Part shown: one piece after another, positions 44,237 to 55,571 of the stretch
Layout: every line of letters begins with the position of its first letter
How positions within the stretch are numbered: the first letter of the stretch is position 1
Source: Punica granatum
Lineage: Eukaryota > Streptophyta > Magnoliopsida > Myrtales > Lythraceae
Direction of reading: 5' to 3'
NCBI RefSeq assembly: GCF_007655135.1
Contig: NW_022204087.1
Coordinates: forward strand, 20,684-84,683
DNA length: 64,000 nucleotides
Position numbers and translations under genes: made by a program
The notes under the pieces: model-generated
What the model saw: only the letters and a program-made list of their open reading frames with translations
What the model was told of the DNA's origin: nothing
Database searches by the model: none

Positions 44237-45699
44237 ACATCGGCAACTATGGCCGAGTAGAGCGGGATTGAAGTCCAGTTGGTAAGCTCCTCATCCTCCT
44301 GTGCAGGACGGATATGAACCTTAGAAGATGTCTCCTCAATGACGGCATGTATGGCTGGCAAAGCCAAAAACGCTTCAACCGCATCCGAAGAGAAGTCATC
44401 TGTTTCAGTGATTGGGTTCTCTGAGGTGTCTCCCATGATTTGTGGTGGTGCTGCAAAAAACTGTGAGAGTGGTGGAAATGGCATGCCCCTATAGAGCTTC
44501 CCATAATGTGCAGCAAGGTGGTGTAGATGTTTTCCGCGACGGGCTTGTGTGATCTCATGGCAGGAAGGGCGAAAGCCGAGTCCCCTCCTATTGCGGTATT
44601 CCTCCATTTCGATTGGTCGAAGGATTCCCTGTGCGCGTGCCCCGAGTCCAGTTCCAGGGACATAATTGTTCTTCAAGAGAACCTTTCCAATCATGCGATC
44701 AGTTCGCGATGGACTAACCTCTCCGTAGTCTCGAATTACGGAGATCATGTCAAAAGAATGGAAAGGGAGATTCTGATCTTCTCCAATGCTGATATAAGGG
44801 ATGGCCGTTTCTTTATAGACCGCGTAATCTTCCTCGCCGTTGACAGTGATGAGTTTGCCTTCGGCAAAGAATTTTAACTTCTGGTGCAATGATGAAGGAA
44901 CGGCGCCGGCGGCGTGAATCCATGGTCTTCCAAGTAGGAGACTAAAAGCATTGGGTATTTCCAAGATCTGGAAGGTAATAGAGAATGAGCAAGGACCCAC
45001 CTCGATTAGGAGATCAATTTCACCGTTCACCACTCTCTTAGAGCCGTCAAAGGCTCGAACGGTGGTCTTGCTTGCACGAATGTGACTCATGTCCACGTTC
45101 ATCTGTTTCAACGTGGAGACGGGGCAAACGTTAAGAGCAGAGCCGTTGTCGATCATGACTCGACCAACGATGTGGTTGTTGCACTTGCAAACTATGTGCA
45201 ACGCCCGCAAATGTGCTTGTCCTTCCGTGGGAATTTCGTCTTCCGAAAAGGAAATCTGATTTGAGAAAATAGAATTCACCGTCTCCTCAATTCTATTCGG
45301 TGCAGTATCTTTCGGGACTTGTGCCGCGGTGAGAACTTTCAGCAAAGCGTTCCGATGAGATTCGGAGTTCAAAAGCAATGCGAGCAATGATATATGAGCT
45401 GGTGACTTGCTCATTTGCTCGATCACTTTGTACTCGCTTGCTTTGATCACCTTCATGAAGTCTTCGGCTTCTTGATCGGTGACCTTCTTTGTAGAGAATG
45501 ACACGGCTTTTGGAGCGATTGAGGATTCAGTAGCAAGAGCCTTTCCTTTGTCAACATGCTCTGGACCCTGATATACTCGTCCCGAACGCGTGATTCCCAT
45601 CGTGCTCATCTCCAATTCTGCACTGGCAACCTCGCTCTCGTATGTCCAGGGAACTCGACTATCGTGATAAGGCTCCTTTGCAGGAACTTCTATAACGAA
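44233..45699 (-). CDS. Ogre aspartic protease with G-patch-like segment (pol exon 1)
   Basis: Cleaves the element polyprotein. No proper start codon exists at the head of the frame: it is open back to the gag end and is evidently the continuation of gag after a frame slip in a run of seven C near 45701-45707. Counting from 45615: the catalytic motif is MIDNGSALNV (D156, N157, G158; the DNG form is usual in Tat elements), LLLGRPW comes near 228, and a glycine-rich G-patch-like stretch (NNYVPGTGLGARAQGILRP, then RRGLGF) follows at about 320-355. The frame ends at TAA 44233-44235 inside the intron donor. Confidence 0.9.
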   Translation of the reverse strand, partial: FVIEVPAKEPYHDSRVPWTYESEVASAELEMSTMGITRSGRVYQGPEHVDKGKALATESSIAPKAVSFSTKKVTDQEAEDFMKVIKASEYKVIEQMSKSPAHISLLALLLNSESHRNALLKVLTAAQVPKDTAPNRIEETVNSIFSNQISFSEDEIPTEGQAHLRALHIVCKCNNHIVGRVMIDNGSALNVCPVSTLKQMNVDMSHIRASKTTVRAFDGSKRVVNGEIDLLIEVGPCSFSITFQILEIPNAFSLLLGRPWIHAAGAVPSSLHQKLKFFAEGKLITVNGEEDYAVYKETAIPYISIGEDQNLPFHSFDMISVIRDYGEVSPSRTDRMIGKVLLKNNYVPGTGLGARAQGILRPIEMEEYRNRRGLGFRPSCHEITQARRGKHLHHLAAHYGKLYRGMPFPPLSQFFAAPPQIMGDTSENPITETDDFSSDAVEAFLALPAIHAVIEETSSKVHIRPAQEDEELTNWTSIPLYSAIVADV

Positions 45700-47831
45700 C
45701 GGGGGGGAGCGAATGCGAGTTCTACTGGAGCATAGTTAATAGCAAATGGAATTGAGGGCTTTTGCGCATCTTCTTCCTCCTCAATAGCAGCAATGCTAAT
45801 CATGTTCACAGAAGGTCCTGCACCTGATCCATGATCCGGAAGAGGATTTGCACGGACATTTGGCGGCTTCACCTCATTAAAGGAGATTTGTCTTGCATCA
45901 ATCATCTCCTGAATTTTATCCCGGAGTCTCCAACAAGTGTCCAGGGTATGACCAGGAGCACCCCGATGAAATTCGCATCGAAGATTCTGGTTCTGCATGG
46001 ACGGATCGAAACGAGGATTTGGTGCTTCCGTTTTGATCTTGTCGCCTGCAAGGAGCTGTCTGAATATGTAAGAGGGAGGAGCCGGCAAATTGGTGTATTG
46101 CTTGCGTGAACGCGGTTGAGCAGCATTGTCTTGTTGAGTTCTAGGAGCTGGGACACGTTGAGCCGGCTGAGGAGGCCTCGAAGTCGGGGGTCTAGCTGGT
46201 TGAACTTGAACAGAAGGGTACGGTTGCGGAGGTTGCGACTGGATAACAGTGGGCGGGGTTGAGAAGTAAGCTTGCGGCGTTTGATGAGGTTGCATATACT
46301 GCACGGGATGCGCATATGGCTGAGAAATCGGTAATGCAGGGGCGTAGTCCACCGACATTGGGTGTGGAGCTTGATGTCCAGGATTGACGATGCCGATAGT
46401 CGCGTTTTTGTCTCTTCTGGATGTTCCGGCAGTTTGTTTCTTCGGTGTCTCTCTGTCTTTATTCCTTGCCGGATCTTCAATTCTTCCTAACTTAACTCCC
46501 ATATCCAACTTCTTTCCTGCCTCAATCAGGTCTGAGAAAGAGGAAGTATGAGCCAGGAGATGTGAATAATACGCGCCTCTGAGCGTAGAATGAAACAGTT
46601 GAACTTGCTGACGCTCAGTGATTGGAGGTATATGCTTTGCCGCTTTTCCCCTCCATTCCGTTGCGTATGCTTCGAAAGTTTGACTTTCTTTCATCTCTGC
46701 CATGCTAAGATCAAGAAGAGTAGGAGGTGTCTCTGCACAGAATCGGTATTGGTCGAGGAATTTCTGAGAGAGATCTGTCCATGTAGAGATGTCGCCGGCT
46801 TTCAGGGTCATAAACCAATCTAGCGCTGATCCCGTAAGACTGTCTTGGAAAGTCTGGACGACAAATTCCTCATAATCCCAATACGGAAGCATTTTGCTAT
46901 GGTAGTGACGGAGATGATGCCGAGGGTCTTTGGTCCCGTCGTACCTCTTGAAATCTGGAATTTTGATCTTAGGGGGTAACAACATGCCTGGAAAGAGATT
47001 CCAGTCACTGTCGCTGAAGTCATGACGGGACGTGCCTGCTTGGAGGGTTCGAATGGTTTCCTCCATTCTCTTCATTCTTTTCTCCTGTTCATTTTCAGGA
47101 GGAATGTTCGTCGGTAGAACTGCAGGTGCGGCATGAGTAGGTGTGCCAGGCTCAGTGGGAGGAATATTTAGAGGCGGTGGAGTTTGGTAGGAGAAGCTCA
47201 TTTGGGTTTGTGGAGCTTGGAATGAAAAAGGTTCCATAGTGGGAGCAGGGACTTGTGTGATCGCGACTGGAGGAACCGTCGGTGGTGGAACGGTGTAAAT
47301 GGGGGATTGAGTAGGTATGGTGAGCGGCGGCAAAGTGATCATTGCGGGATCTGTTGATAGGAGCGCCGCGGGTGGAAATGGCACTGATGTCGGAGCCGGT
47401 GGTGGTGGCATAGGATCACTGACTGGAGTGATTGTCGGCACATATGTCGTTGCTGGAAAAGACATATCTTCGCTATCAGTCACATAAATAGGAGGGTCAA
47501 TCGGATTCCGATGAACAGTTGTCCTGCGTTCAGGAGGCGGAGTATGGCTTGAGGAAGCTCGGTTTTGATCCCGAAGCATTGCCATGAGCTCTGTCATATT
47601 GGTGTTCATATTGGCAGCCAACTGATTAACGATCCCTTCAAGTGCGGCAAAGCGCACGGGATCGACAACATTGGGTGACACTTGTGCAGGAGAAGGGAAG
47701 TGCGTTGGAATAGCACCGGAATACGTTGTAGGTGCTGGAGATGATATCACACGTGTATCTTCCGGGATGGACTGTGCAGGCATCGGTGGCGCGTCTTGCT
47801 CCGAGATAACAGGTTGTTGCTCTTCAGCCAT
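45690..47831 (-). CDS. gag: Ogre Gag, 713 residues
   Basis: Structural capsid protein. ATG at 47829-47831. Residues 1-255 are proline- and threonine-rich and low in complexity. A short coiled segment (KRMEETIRTLQ) precedes the capsid domain at about 280-400 (LLPPKIKIPDFKRYDGTKDP, YEEFVVQTFQDSLTGSALDWF, WTDLSQKFLDQYRF). A second proline/glutamine-rich linker follows. A zinc-knuckle variant typical of Tat elements (C619, H622, H628, C633; CEFHRGAPGHTLDTC) closes the protein. The frame ends at TAG 45690-45692, three codons after a run of seven C, where the protease frame takes over. Confidence 0.93.
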   Translation of the reverse strand: MAEEQQPVISEQDAPPMPAQSIPEDTRVISSPAPTTYSGAIPTHFPSPAQVSPNVVDPVRFAALEGIVNQLAANMNTNMTELMAMLRDQNRASSSHTPPPERRTTVHRNPIDPPIYVTDSEDMSFPATTYVPTITPVSDPMPPPPAPTSVPFPPAALLSTDPAMITLPPLTIPTQSPIYTVPPPTVPPVAITQVPAPTMEPFSFQAPQTQMSFSYQTPPPLNIPPTEPGTPTHAAPAVLPTNIPPENEQEKRMKRMEETIRTLQAGTSRHDFSDSDWNLFPGMLLPPKIKIPDFKRYDGTKDPRHHLRHYHSKMLPYWDYEEFVVQTFQDSLTGSALDWFMTLKAGDISTWTDLSQKFLDQYRFCAETPPTLLDLSMAEMKESQTFEAYATEWRGKAAKHIPPITERQQVQLFHSTLRGAYYSHLLAHTSSFSDLIEAGKKLDMGVKLGRIEDPARNKDRETPKKQTAGTSRRDKNATIGIVNPGHQAPHPMSVDYAPALPISQPYAHPVQYMQPHQTPQAYFSTPPTVIQSQPPQPYPSVQVQPARPPTSRPPQPAQRVPAPRTQQDNAAQPRSRKQYTNLPAPPSYIFRQLLAGDKIKTEAPNPRFDPSMQNQNLRCEFHRGAPGHTLDTCWRLRDKIQEMIDARQISFNEVKPPNVRANPLPDHGSGAGPSVNMISIAAIEEEEDAQKPSIPFAINYAPVELAFAPPRSL

Positions 47832-48136
47832 TTTTCCGCGTGCCCGAGTAGGGTATCGATGCGACGCCAGTTGTTAATACCTATATATGTGTAAGTGTAT
47901 AAGTGCAATTGTTATGTGTTAACCATCTTCTAGATGTAAATGACAGTATATAAATGCATGAGATGTATGAGTTTAAAAACACTAATGCCATTACATCAGC
48001 TTGATTCGCGTTTCATAATTTACAAAGGCAGTCTGTTCAAAAGGAAACATAAACATTAAACCGCCAACTGTTACGACCCGTAGCTGAGTGAGCGCTACGC
48101 GGATTCTGTACAGGCAAAAACGCTCAGTAAATGAGC
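47832..48136 (-). other. Spacer between Ogre ORF1 and gag
   Basis: 305 bp without a convincing frame, with an AT-rich middle. It includes the short gag leader. Nothing else is recognised. Confidence 0.6.
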
Positions 48137-49633
48137 TCAAGGGTGGGAGATCCTGCGCGCTCTTGCCTGCGCTCGATCCAGCGTAGCGTTCAAACGCGCT
48201 ATCTCCCTGTCTTGGCCGGCTACGCGTGCACGAGTTTGAACCAACTCGCTCTGAAGCTCTCTGTGATCAGTGAGTTCTGCGCGAATATCCACTAGCTCAC
48301 AGCGAAGACGATCTCGTTCTGCCCTAATAACCTGCAGCTCTGTGCGTGCGACTCCTTGACTTGAGCTCTCTGCATCCGAAATGTCTGCGTGCGATGTTGG
48401 CAGTATCCGTGGCATGCGTAGTCGACGAACAGGTGCGAATCCATATGGATGGAACTGCATCACATACGCTGCTGTAGCTGCAAAAGCTCGCTCCTCGTCA
48501 GTGGGATGTTCTGGAAAGTACAATTGCTGGACGATGCGCGTGCTCCATAAGCGTCGGACCTCTCTAACCCGTAGAATCCTATCCGGGAGTGAAATTGTGG
48601 TGTTTGACCATCTGAAGCGGTGTGAAGTGCGATCTGCTTCTATAGGCATATCTTGTAGCCCGCCGAGTTGTCTGATGACTCGGGATGGAAAGATAAGTGT
48701 GCTCCCCAAATGACTGATTAAGGGAAGTCCTATAATCGAAGGACATCCCATGATCATGGGACCGCCAGGATTCCAACGTGTAGTCCATAAAAACTGTGCT
48801 GGGGTGAGCTCCTCCATAAACTGCATCCAGTCGGTGTAGTTACGGTCGGAAGGTCGAAACACATGAAGTAAGCGAGCGATGAGTGATCGCTCGTCGGTGA
48901 TACATGAAAAAGGATGAGATAAGCCGAACGGCCTGAGGTGTGCGAGAAGCCAAATCTGAAGCAAATGTGGAGATCCTCTCATCCTGCCCCGTCGATTCTC
49001 TCGTACATAGTCAAGAGACCGAATGGTCTCAGCCAAAACGGCTTCCACATAACTATGGCCTCCTACCACTTGGAGGATGACTTGAGCAAGTGCCCCGTCT
49101 GTGAGGTTCGACGAGTACGGGAATAGCATGGTTCCGAAGATGAGTAAAAGAAATCCGTGACAAGCGTCGCGCTGATAAGACTCTCCTGTGGCATTCAAAG
49201 CACTGGTCTGTATGAAGTCTATGAGCCATGTGGTCCTAATGCTGTGCTCCCCTCCATACTGAAGCTCGCAATAAACTTCTTCGTTGCGGAGACCTAAAAG
49301 GACGGCTAGTCTGTTCTGTATCGTGGCAAACGGGTTGGGCACCACGATGTCATGAACCGGTGTAGACAGCTGAAGAAGCGTCGCATATTCCTCTACTGTA
49401 GGTGCTAACTCTGTCCCATGGAAGCTGAAAACGGCTCGCTGAGTATCCCAAAAACTAATGGCAGTTCTGAGTAGGGTCCAATCAATGGGAGAATCGGCGA
49501 GCAATGGTAGGTCTCCTATGAAGAGCCGGAGGAATGCGCGGTCTACTGGGCGGAATATGTTCCAAAGGCGAGTAATGTCCGCTGACGGTGTGATGATGAC
49601 ATCCAGCCTAGGACAGGGACGCGGGCGATCCAT
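48137..49633 (-). CDS. Ogre ORF1 protein, DUF7745-like, 498 residues
   Basis: ATG at 49631-49633, intact to the TGA at 48137. Residues about 25-400 form an alpha-helical domain with the phrases FWDTQRAVFSFHGTELAPTV and EEYATLLQL, resembling the plant DUF7745 / plant-mobile-domain family seen upstream of gag in Ogre-type elements. Residues about 428-495 (ELQVIRAERDRLRCELVDIR onward) are a strong predicted coiled coil. Function is unknown; its preservation in a young element argues that it is needed in the life cycle. It lies 590 bp inside the primer site and 305 bp before gag. Confidence 0.88.
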   Translation of the reverse strand: MDRPRPCPRLDVIITPSADITRLWNIFRPVDRAFLRLFIGDLPLLADSPIDWTLLRTAISFWDTQRAVFSFHGTELAPTVEEYATLLQLSTPVHDIVVPNPFATIQNRLAVLLGLRNEEVYCELQYGGEHSIRTTWLIDFIQTSALNATGESYQRDACHGFLLLIFGTMLFPYSSNLTDGALAQVILQVVGGHSYVEAVLAETIRSLDYVRENRRGRMRGSPHLLQIWLLAHLRPFGLSHPFSCITDERSLIARLLHVFRPSDRNYTDWMQFMEELTPAQFLWTTRWNPGGPMIMGCPSIIGLPLISHLGSTLIFPSRVIRQLGGLQDMPIEADRTSHRFRWSNTTISLPDRILRVREVRRLWSTRIVQQLYFPEHPTDEERAFAATAAYVMQFHPYGFAPVRRLRMPRILPTSHADISDAESSSQGVARTELQVIRAERDRLRCELVDIRAELTDHRELQSELVQTRARVAGQDREIARLNATLDRAQARARRISHP

Positions 49634-50224
49634 TCTTACCTAAATGGATAAGATATTGGTTTAATGTTTATAAACAAACTGATGTAATGTCCTAGTTTGT
49701 TTTGGAAATATGCATGCAGGTACAGAAAATAAATTATAGCACGAGTTCTTTACATTATACAACACTCTCTTAGTGAAAACAACAAAAGGCTCGCCTAAAA
49801 AAGAAAACTACGAGCCGACTCAAAGACTCAACTTTTGGGTCGGTAGGCGGCGTGAAGGTTACTTTTGGTCCAGCATGACGGTCCCTGTTTATGCATGGTT
49901 TCAGTGCTCTACTGGGAAAACCACTAACTAGGGATGGGGGCCCTCGATTCAAGGGTGTCAATTCCTTGAAATCGAGCGAGGATCTTTGGGGGCCGGTTCG
50001 GTGGCGGAGCCGACTCGATCCGTTCCCTTACTCGGAACCTCTGACTAACCTAGCTTCCTAAATTGGCGCCCGTGGGATTTCAGGCGAGGTACCTAAATCC
50101 ACTAGTATGATGCAATGCAAGTGCGGAAAGTAAAGGTGCATAAAGTAGATAAGCGAAAATTGCAGAAAGCGGTAAATGAACATGCAAGCAAACAAACGGG
50201 ATCGAGCCTGAACCCACTAAGTAT
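49634..50224 (-). other. Ogre 5' leader
   Basis: 591 bp of untranslated leader between primer site and ORF1. No open frame or repeat stands out. Confidence 0.6.
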
Positions 50225-50243
50225 GTCCCCAGTGGAGTCGCCA
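50225..50243 (-). promoter_or_regulatory. Ogre primer binding site, probably tRNA-Arg
   Basis: Minus-strand TGGCGACTCCACTGGGGAC, three bases (agc) from the end of the 5' LTR. It is complementary to a tRNA 3' end with CCA. Ogre elements are reported to use tRNA-Arg; that identity is from memory of the family, not tested here. Confidence 0.85.
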
Positions 50244-50246
50244 AGC

Positions 50247-53200
50247 TGTACGGACCCGAATGTGGACTCTCGTCGGGGCCCGCATCGCGCGCTTTTGGAT
50301 CGCGCGGCTTGGTCGGAACGTCCACCTTCCCGCGGGGACGCGCGTCGGACACGCGTGAGAGAAGGAGTCGCCACTTATCATTTTACGACCCGAAGGTCGA
50401 GGGCGGATAAGTTACCCTGGGTCTAGGGGTATGGAACACCTAGTTTGTTGTTAAGGCATTGATGTGCGGAACCGGAAAATCCGTGTTCGGGGGTTCATGT
50501 TACGTGCGGGCCTATATCCCGCACGCCCTTTCGGTACTCTGGTTTGCTAGGCTTGCATGTTTTATTATTTACCGCGTGAATTAAGCTGCACTCGGCTCGC
50601 ACGTTTTGACACCGGATATTCGATGAACCAAACGATGTCGGTTGAGAAGCCGGGAGAGAAGTAAATCTATATGTCGGGGAATTGGTTCACAATCTTGCAT
50701 TACAGTTCATCGAACCATGGAGGTTGAATCCCTGCGTGAACCAGAACCGCGATATCTTGGATTCACTTGTGTCTGGGCAAGCATTAGACCGATTCGATTA
50801 ATTCGACTCTCGGACCGTTCGCTCACCGACTGGAATTCTTACAGAATAAATGCACCAAATAGAATCCTTACAATGCTCTCAAAAACAATAAATACAAATT
50901 GCAAAAGGGTCGAATTCCAGTCGTTTCGCGTTCGGTTATTATTCCACTCTAACTCACCGTGAGTTTAGGGAAAAGACCGAAGAACTGAAATTCAATGAAC
51001 GCTCTCACTGAATAGGGCGTTGGACCCTGTGAGTGTTGATTAGGGTGTTGGACCCTGTGCTCGATGATTAGGGCGTTGAACCCTAATATTATTCGGCCTA
51101 GGGGTCAGGCCCGACCCGCATGGCAAACAGGTGCAGAAAGATAACAAGCAACAGGTTAATAACAGACAAAGTGTTTGTTATTGTCTTGTTTACGTGAATT
51201 AACAGATTATTAACCCAGGGGTGTTTTTGCAAGCAAATGCCATATGCTAAACAATCAAACATATGCCAATGTTTCAGCATTCGACTTTGTTTTGAGAACT
51301 TGACAAAGAGAGTCAAATCTCAGGTGTGTGATCGCTTTTACAGTTGTTCTGTATTGTGACACTGAATTACCACTGAATTAACCAAACTCGTGTTTTGACT
51401 CTAGATTTGGAATCTAGAATTCCTCCTAACCATTATCTAGTGTTTGGTTAGGTCGAGTGAAAGGTTAATCAGCATTTCACAGGTTTTCTGACAAGGATCA
51501 ACTGTTCTAGTTACCCGAGTCTATGTTAGGATAGCAGAAACTCATCAGTTAGATAAGAAAAGGCTATGCAGATGAACCTGCACCTGAACAGGTAGCCCGT
51601 TCTTATCCCGTACTGTAGTGTTTCTATTATGCTAACCCTAAAGATGTCGCGGGGTTGTGAAAAGATGATTTTGCCCTTTATTTGAAAATGGTTTTCAGAA
51701 AAAAGGGGAAACATCACAGTGCGGGCCACCTCGGCCTGTAGCCGGTGTCGACCGATTCCCTGGATCATCCAGGGTTGTGCAAGAACCCTGAAAAAGCCAA
51801 AGAATCGGTTGATCTGTCCGGAAGTGATCCAGAAAGATCTTCCGTATCTTGACATGAGTTACCTGGAATCAAGTGAAAACTCAAGTTGAGACACAAAAGC
51901 CCTTTTTAGACGTCCATGCCACGTCGGACCGCGCGTTTCGGGTTTTGAAATTGATAAGTTTAAAAAGGGCACCAACATCCTTTGACGACTCGTCGACGCG
52001 AGTTATCAGTTAATGTCCAATTCGGGTAAACTTTATCAGTATGAAGTGAGTTTAATCGTGTGAGCGTCCCGATTAACCCGTTTGTGGAATTAATGCTTAA
52101 GGGTTGTGCCGAATGCATTAATTGTGAAAACGATTCGCGACTCGACGACCAAGACGATTCCATAAGGATCGAGAATAATTTGGTCCAATAACCGAAACTA
52201 TCCTCATAACCAAATGGACCCGAATGAGTCATCGATACTCGAATCCATGCATGCTTTGTTTAAAAGAGTCTTTACATGATATTTTAATATGGGAATCGTA
52301 AAGACATTGAAGTAAAACTTCACATCATCCGATCAACAAATTAAACTTGAGATAAGGAATTCATTCTTGACTCAAGGAAGGCCAAGAAGCCCTCGGCTTC
52401 ATCTTGTGAAGGGTGGCCGAAGGTTCTCATGGCTCTATCCGAGTCACGAACGATTTCCTAATCGTGGTTTAATTATTTCTCGCATGCTCAAACATCGACC
52501 GTGATAAATAGCACCCTTTTTTAACAAAAGCCGGCGTTATCACGATTTGTTTAGCTCATTCAAACATACAAACATTCACAAACGTGTTAATTAAGGAAAA
52601 GGATAACATAACACCGGCTTCATGCATGCAATAATGATAAACAAACTCGGAAATTAACTTGAATAGGCTAAGGAGACCGATCTTAACCCGAAAAGAGCAA
52701 TTTAAATCTCAACCCTCTCCTTTAGAGAATTGGCCGAGACTTAATGTGCCATAATAGGGTCGGGATAGTCTTCTTTATGATGATCCAAGCCCCTTTCCGA
52801 CATGGTAGCAAGTCCTAAGATAGTGTACGTGTATAATATAACATAAAATTGCATAAAAATTAAATCTTGTGAATGAAACATGCATGAAAACACCATAATA
52901 CTCCATAGCCATGCAAAAATATAAAAAGTCCTAACTCCTCTAAGTCGAAAGTGTTTTACCTAGCCTCGGAATACGAGGAAAGAGTCGGGGAAGTGTTTGA
53001 GAGTCGGGTGACTCGGTGGAACCCTTAAAAGGGTATTCGGGTGCAAGGATGGACGTGCACGGGCACGGTCGAGCACGGTGACGGGAGCTAGTGGGCACGG
53101 ACAGGCGCTGGTGGTGGGCGCGGGTGTGCGGGATGCAGCACGGGCGTGCGCGGTTGTGACGGGCGCGGGCGTGCGCTGGTGACTGGCGCGGGCGTGCGCT

Positions 53201-55571
53201 GGTGACGGGCGCGGGCGTGCGCTGATGACGGTGCTCGGCGTGTGGCGGGCGATGGGCGCGGCGTGCGCTGGTGACGGGCGCGTCGTGCGCGCTGGTGACT
53301 GCGCGCTGCGTGCGCGGGTGACGCCTGGTGACGGATGCGTGGCTGCGCTCGGTGACGCTGCGCGGATGCTGGCTGCGCTCGGTGACGGGCGCGGCGTGCG
53401 CTGGTGACGGGCGCGGGCTGCGCTGGTGACGGGCGCGGGCGTGCGCGGGTTGACGGTCGCGGGCGTGCGCGCTTGACCGGCGCGGCGTGCGCGCTCGTGC
53501 TTGCGCGGCGTGACGCGCGGGCGTGCGCATGCCTGGCATGCGTGCTCTTGTGACCTGTTTCTCTTCGGCGCTGTGACCCTGCTGCTGGCTGTGCGCTCGG
53601 TCGCCGGCTGCGCTCGTTGACGCCTGGTGACGGTCACTGTTCACCCGAGAGCTCCAACTTCACCCGAAATGATCCAAAATGATAAGCAAACGACTCCAAA
53701 CTAAAAAACTGGGTTCAGAATGGAATCCTTGGGTCCGAAACATGTCGTCTATGAAGTTTGAAGAATTTTGGATATAAGTCGGAATAGTGCCCGCTATGGA
53801 TCCCGACCTAAACTCCAAAACTATTTGGCTTGATTCTTGATTTTCATGAAGTTCTTTGCTTGCTGCTGGTTCCTAAGGAGTTGAGAGCATTTTCTAGAGG
53901 GAGAAAACTAGCAAGATGAGGTGTGCTTCATCCATGATTAGCTTAATCACAAATAGGCAATATATATGTGAAGCTAATGAGCAATTAAGCAAAACAAAGC
54001 ACCATTAAGGGCCTCATTAATGAAGATCGGTTGCCCTAATGGAGATGAGGATGAATGTCATCCAAGTATCTTGATGAGGAAGAGCCAAGAAGCATTAATG
54101 GAGGTGGAGTTAATGGCTTGAGTGTTGACTTGGAAGACCAAAGATATTTTGGGCTAGGTGAGGGCAAGAGAGGAAAGGGGAAAAGGCCGAAAAGTTTGGG
54201 GCAAAGGGCGGTTGCCCTTGGGCAGCCCGTGGGTCCCACGGCTTGTGAGGAGAAATCCGGGAAAAGACTCGGGTCTCGATTGGTCGCGTATTCGAAGTTC
54301 GTGGTTCGAATTGAACGTCGAATTGTCGGTATACGCGTGAAAACGGAGTTAATGAGCCCAAGATTGACATTTTCTATTGAGAAATGTCCCGGATGTGTGT
54401 GGGGCTCGGGAGCCGATTTTGCCCATTGCAAGTGATCGGGCGAAGTTGTCCCTTCTGACAGCATATCCCGTGTCTGCATCTCATGTTGGTCATTTTGGCA
54501 TAAGTTGTCAAACCACGTGAACAATCATCCCTTAAGCCGGTAATGCTAACGTGGGGCCGGAGACGTCCTAGGAGGCCGAGACTGGTTTTCTCAAGGTGAC
54601 TTCTGAGTTGCTTGGGCACTCCGGAGATTACTGTAATCTCTGTTTGTCAAGATTAGACCTCCAAGGACTTGAAGAGTGTATCTGAGACCTCTAAAGCACT
54701 GTTTGAGAGATCTAGATGAGTTGTGTGAATTATTCCGACGACTCCACATTGAGCCTTGAGAAGGCTAGCATTGTGTAACGTAAGCATTCGGCGTCAAATT
54801 TCCCCAAAGAGGACCTCCGGATATGGATTTCCACTGAAAATGGTCATTTCCGCTCTTCGGAGGTTACTCGGGAAACCGCGAAGGATTTTGCTGTCTGTTT
54901 TGCCCAATTGTGAATGTCTGCTAGAGTTTTCTGGGCAATGCTGTATGAACTTCGTTTGCCGTAATTCCATCAGACCCTTCTCCGGCTATGCTCTTCTGAA
55001 GAGGGGTATGCTTGTTTTTGCCGTTCGGAAGTCATTTGAAGTGTCTGTGTGACTTCCAAAAGACAATCTGAAGCGTTGTTCCTACTCTGTGTGCTGATGG
55101 GGCATGACCGCGTCTGATATTTGGAATTAACTTTTCTCCAGGAAATCGGCATTTTTGGACTTCCACTGAAAGTTGTCTGTATACAGAAAGTTGTTCTGTA
55201 TAGAACAGATGATTTGCAAAATGCCTTTGGGGACACTTTTCATCTATTTGGCACTGGTGTGGATTTTTGGAGTCCAATATTCACTATCTTCCGATGACCG
55301 AGCGAACTATCGGAAAATAGTGCCGTCCGTGTAATACACTGAAAACGCCGGTTTTGGACATTGTTGAGTTCTTTGGTCGCTCTGTTCCCCTTTGGTGACC
55401 CCTAGAGTCCTTCTGTCATGTCCATGGGCCATTTGCTCAATTTTGCCAACTTGAGGATGAATAGTGATTTCTTGCTCTGCCGAGCCGTTTTCTGTATTCT
55501 GCTCAAGTCGTGGCTTGGGTCATTGCTAATATCATTGTTTGGAATGGTGAGCCAAAATGGGGGTGCTGACA
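50247..55571 (-). repeat. Ogre 5' LTR
   Basis: 5325 bp, nearly identical to the 3' LTR except for the GC-rich minisatellite (about 53105-53640 here), which is shorter and irregular, and a few one-base changes. It contains the promoter of the element; no single TATA box stood out by eye. It is followed at 55572 by the second copy of the target duplication ctcgc. Confidence 0.93.
53105..53640. repeat. GC-rich minisatellite in the Ogre 5' LTR
   Basis: The same repeat as at 35825-36515 but about 150 bp shorter, with more broken units. Long frames on either strand across it are by-products of composition. Confidence 0.86.

Larger units (their letters stand above)
32959..55571 (-). mobile_element. 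Ogre/Tat-lineage Ty3/gypsy retrotransposon, 22.6 kb, nested in the alpha array
   Basis: A near-complete giant element on the minus strand. It has LTRs of 5325 and 5492 bp, TG...CA ends (TGTCAGC...GTACA), a 5-bp target duplication (CTCGC), a primer site three bases from the 5' LTR and a polypurine tract against the 3' LTR. In order it carries ORF1, gag, protease, an intron, RT, degenerate RNase H, archaeal-type RNase H, integrase, and a long 3' UTR with hairpins and minisatellites. ORF1 before gag, the protease-RT intron, the second RNase H and the size are the combined hallmarks of Ogre within the Tat lineage. The LTRs differ by few substitutions outside the GC-rich minisatellite, so insertion is recent. 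Confidence 0.95.
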
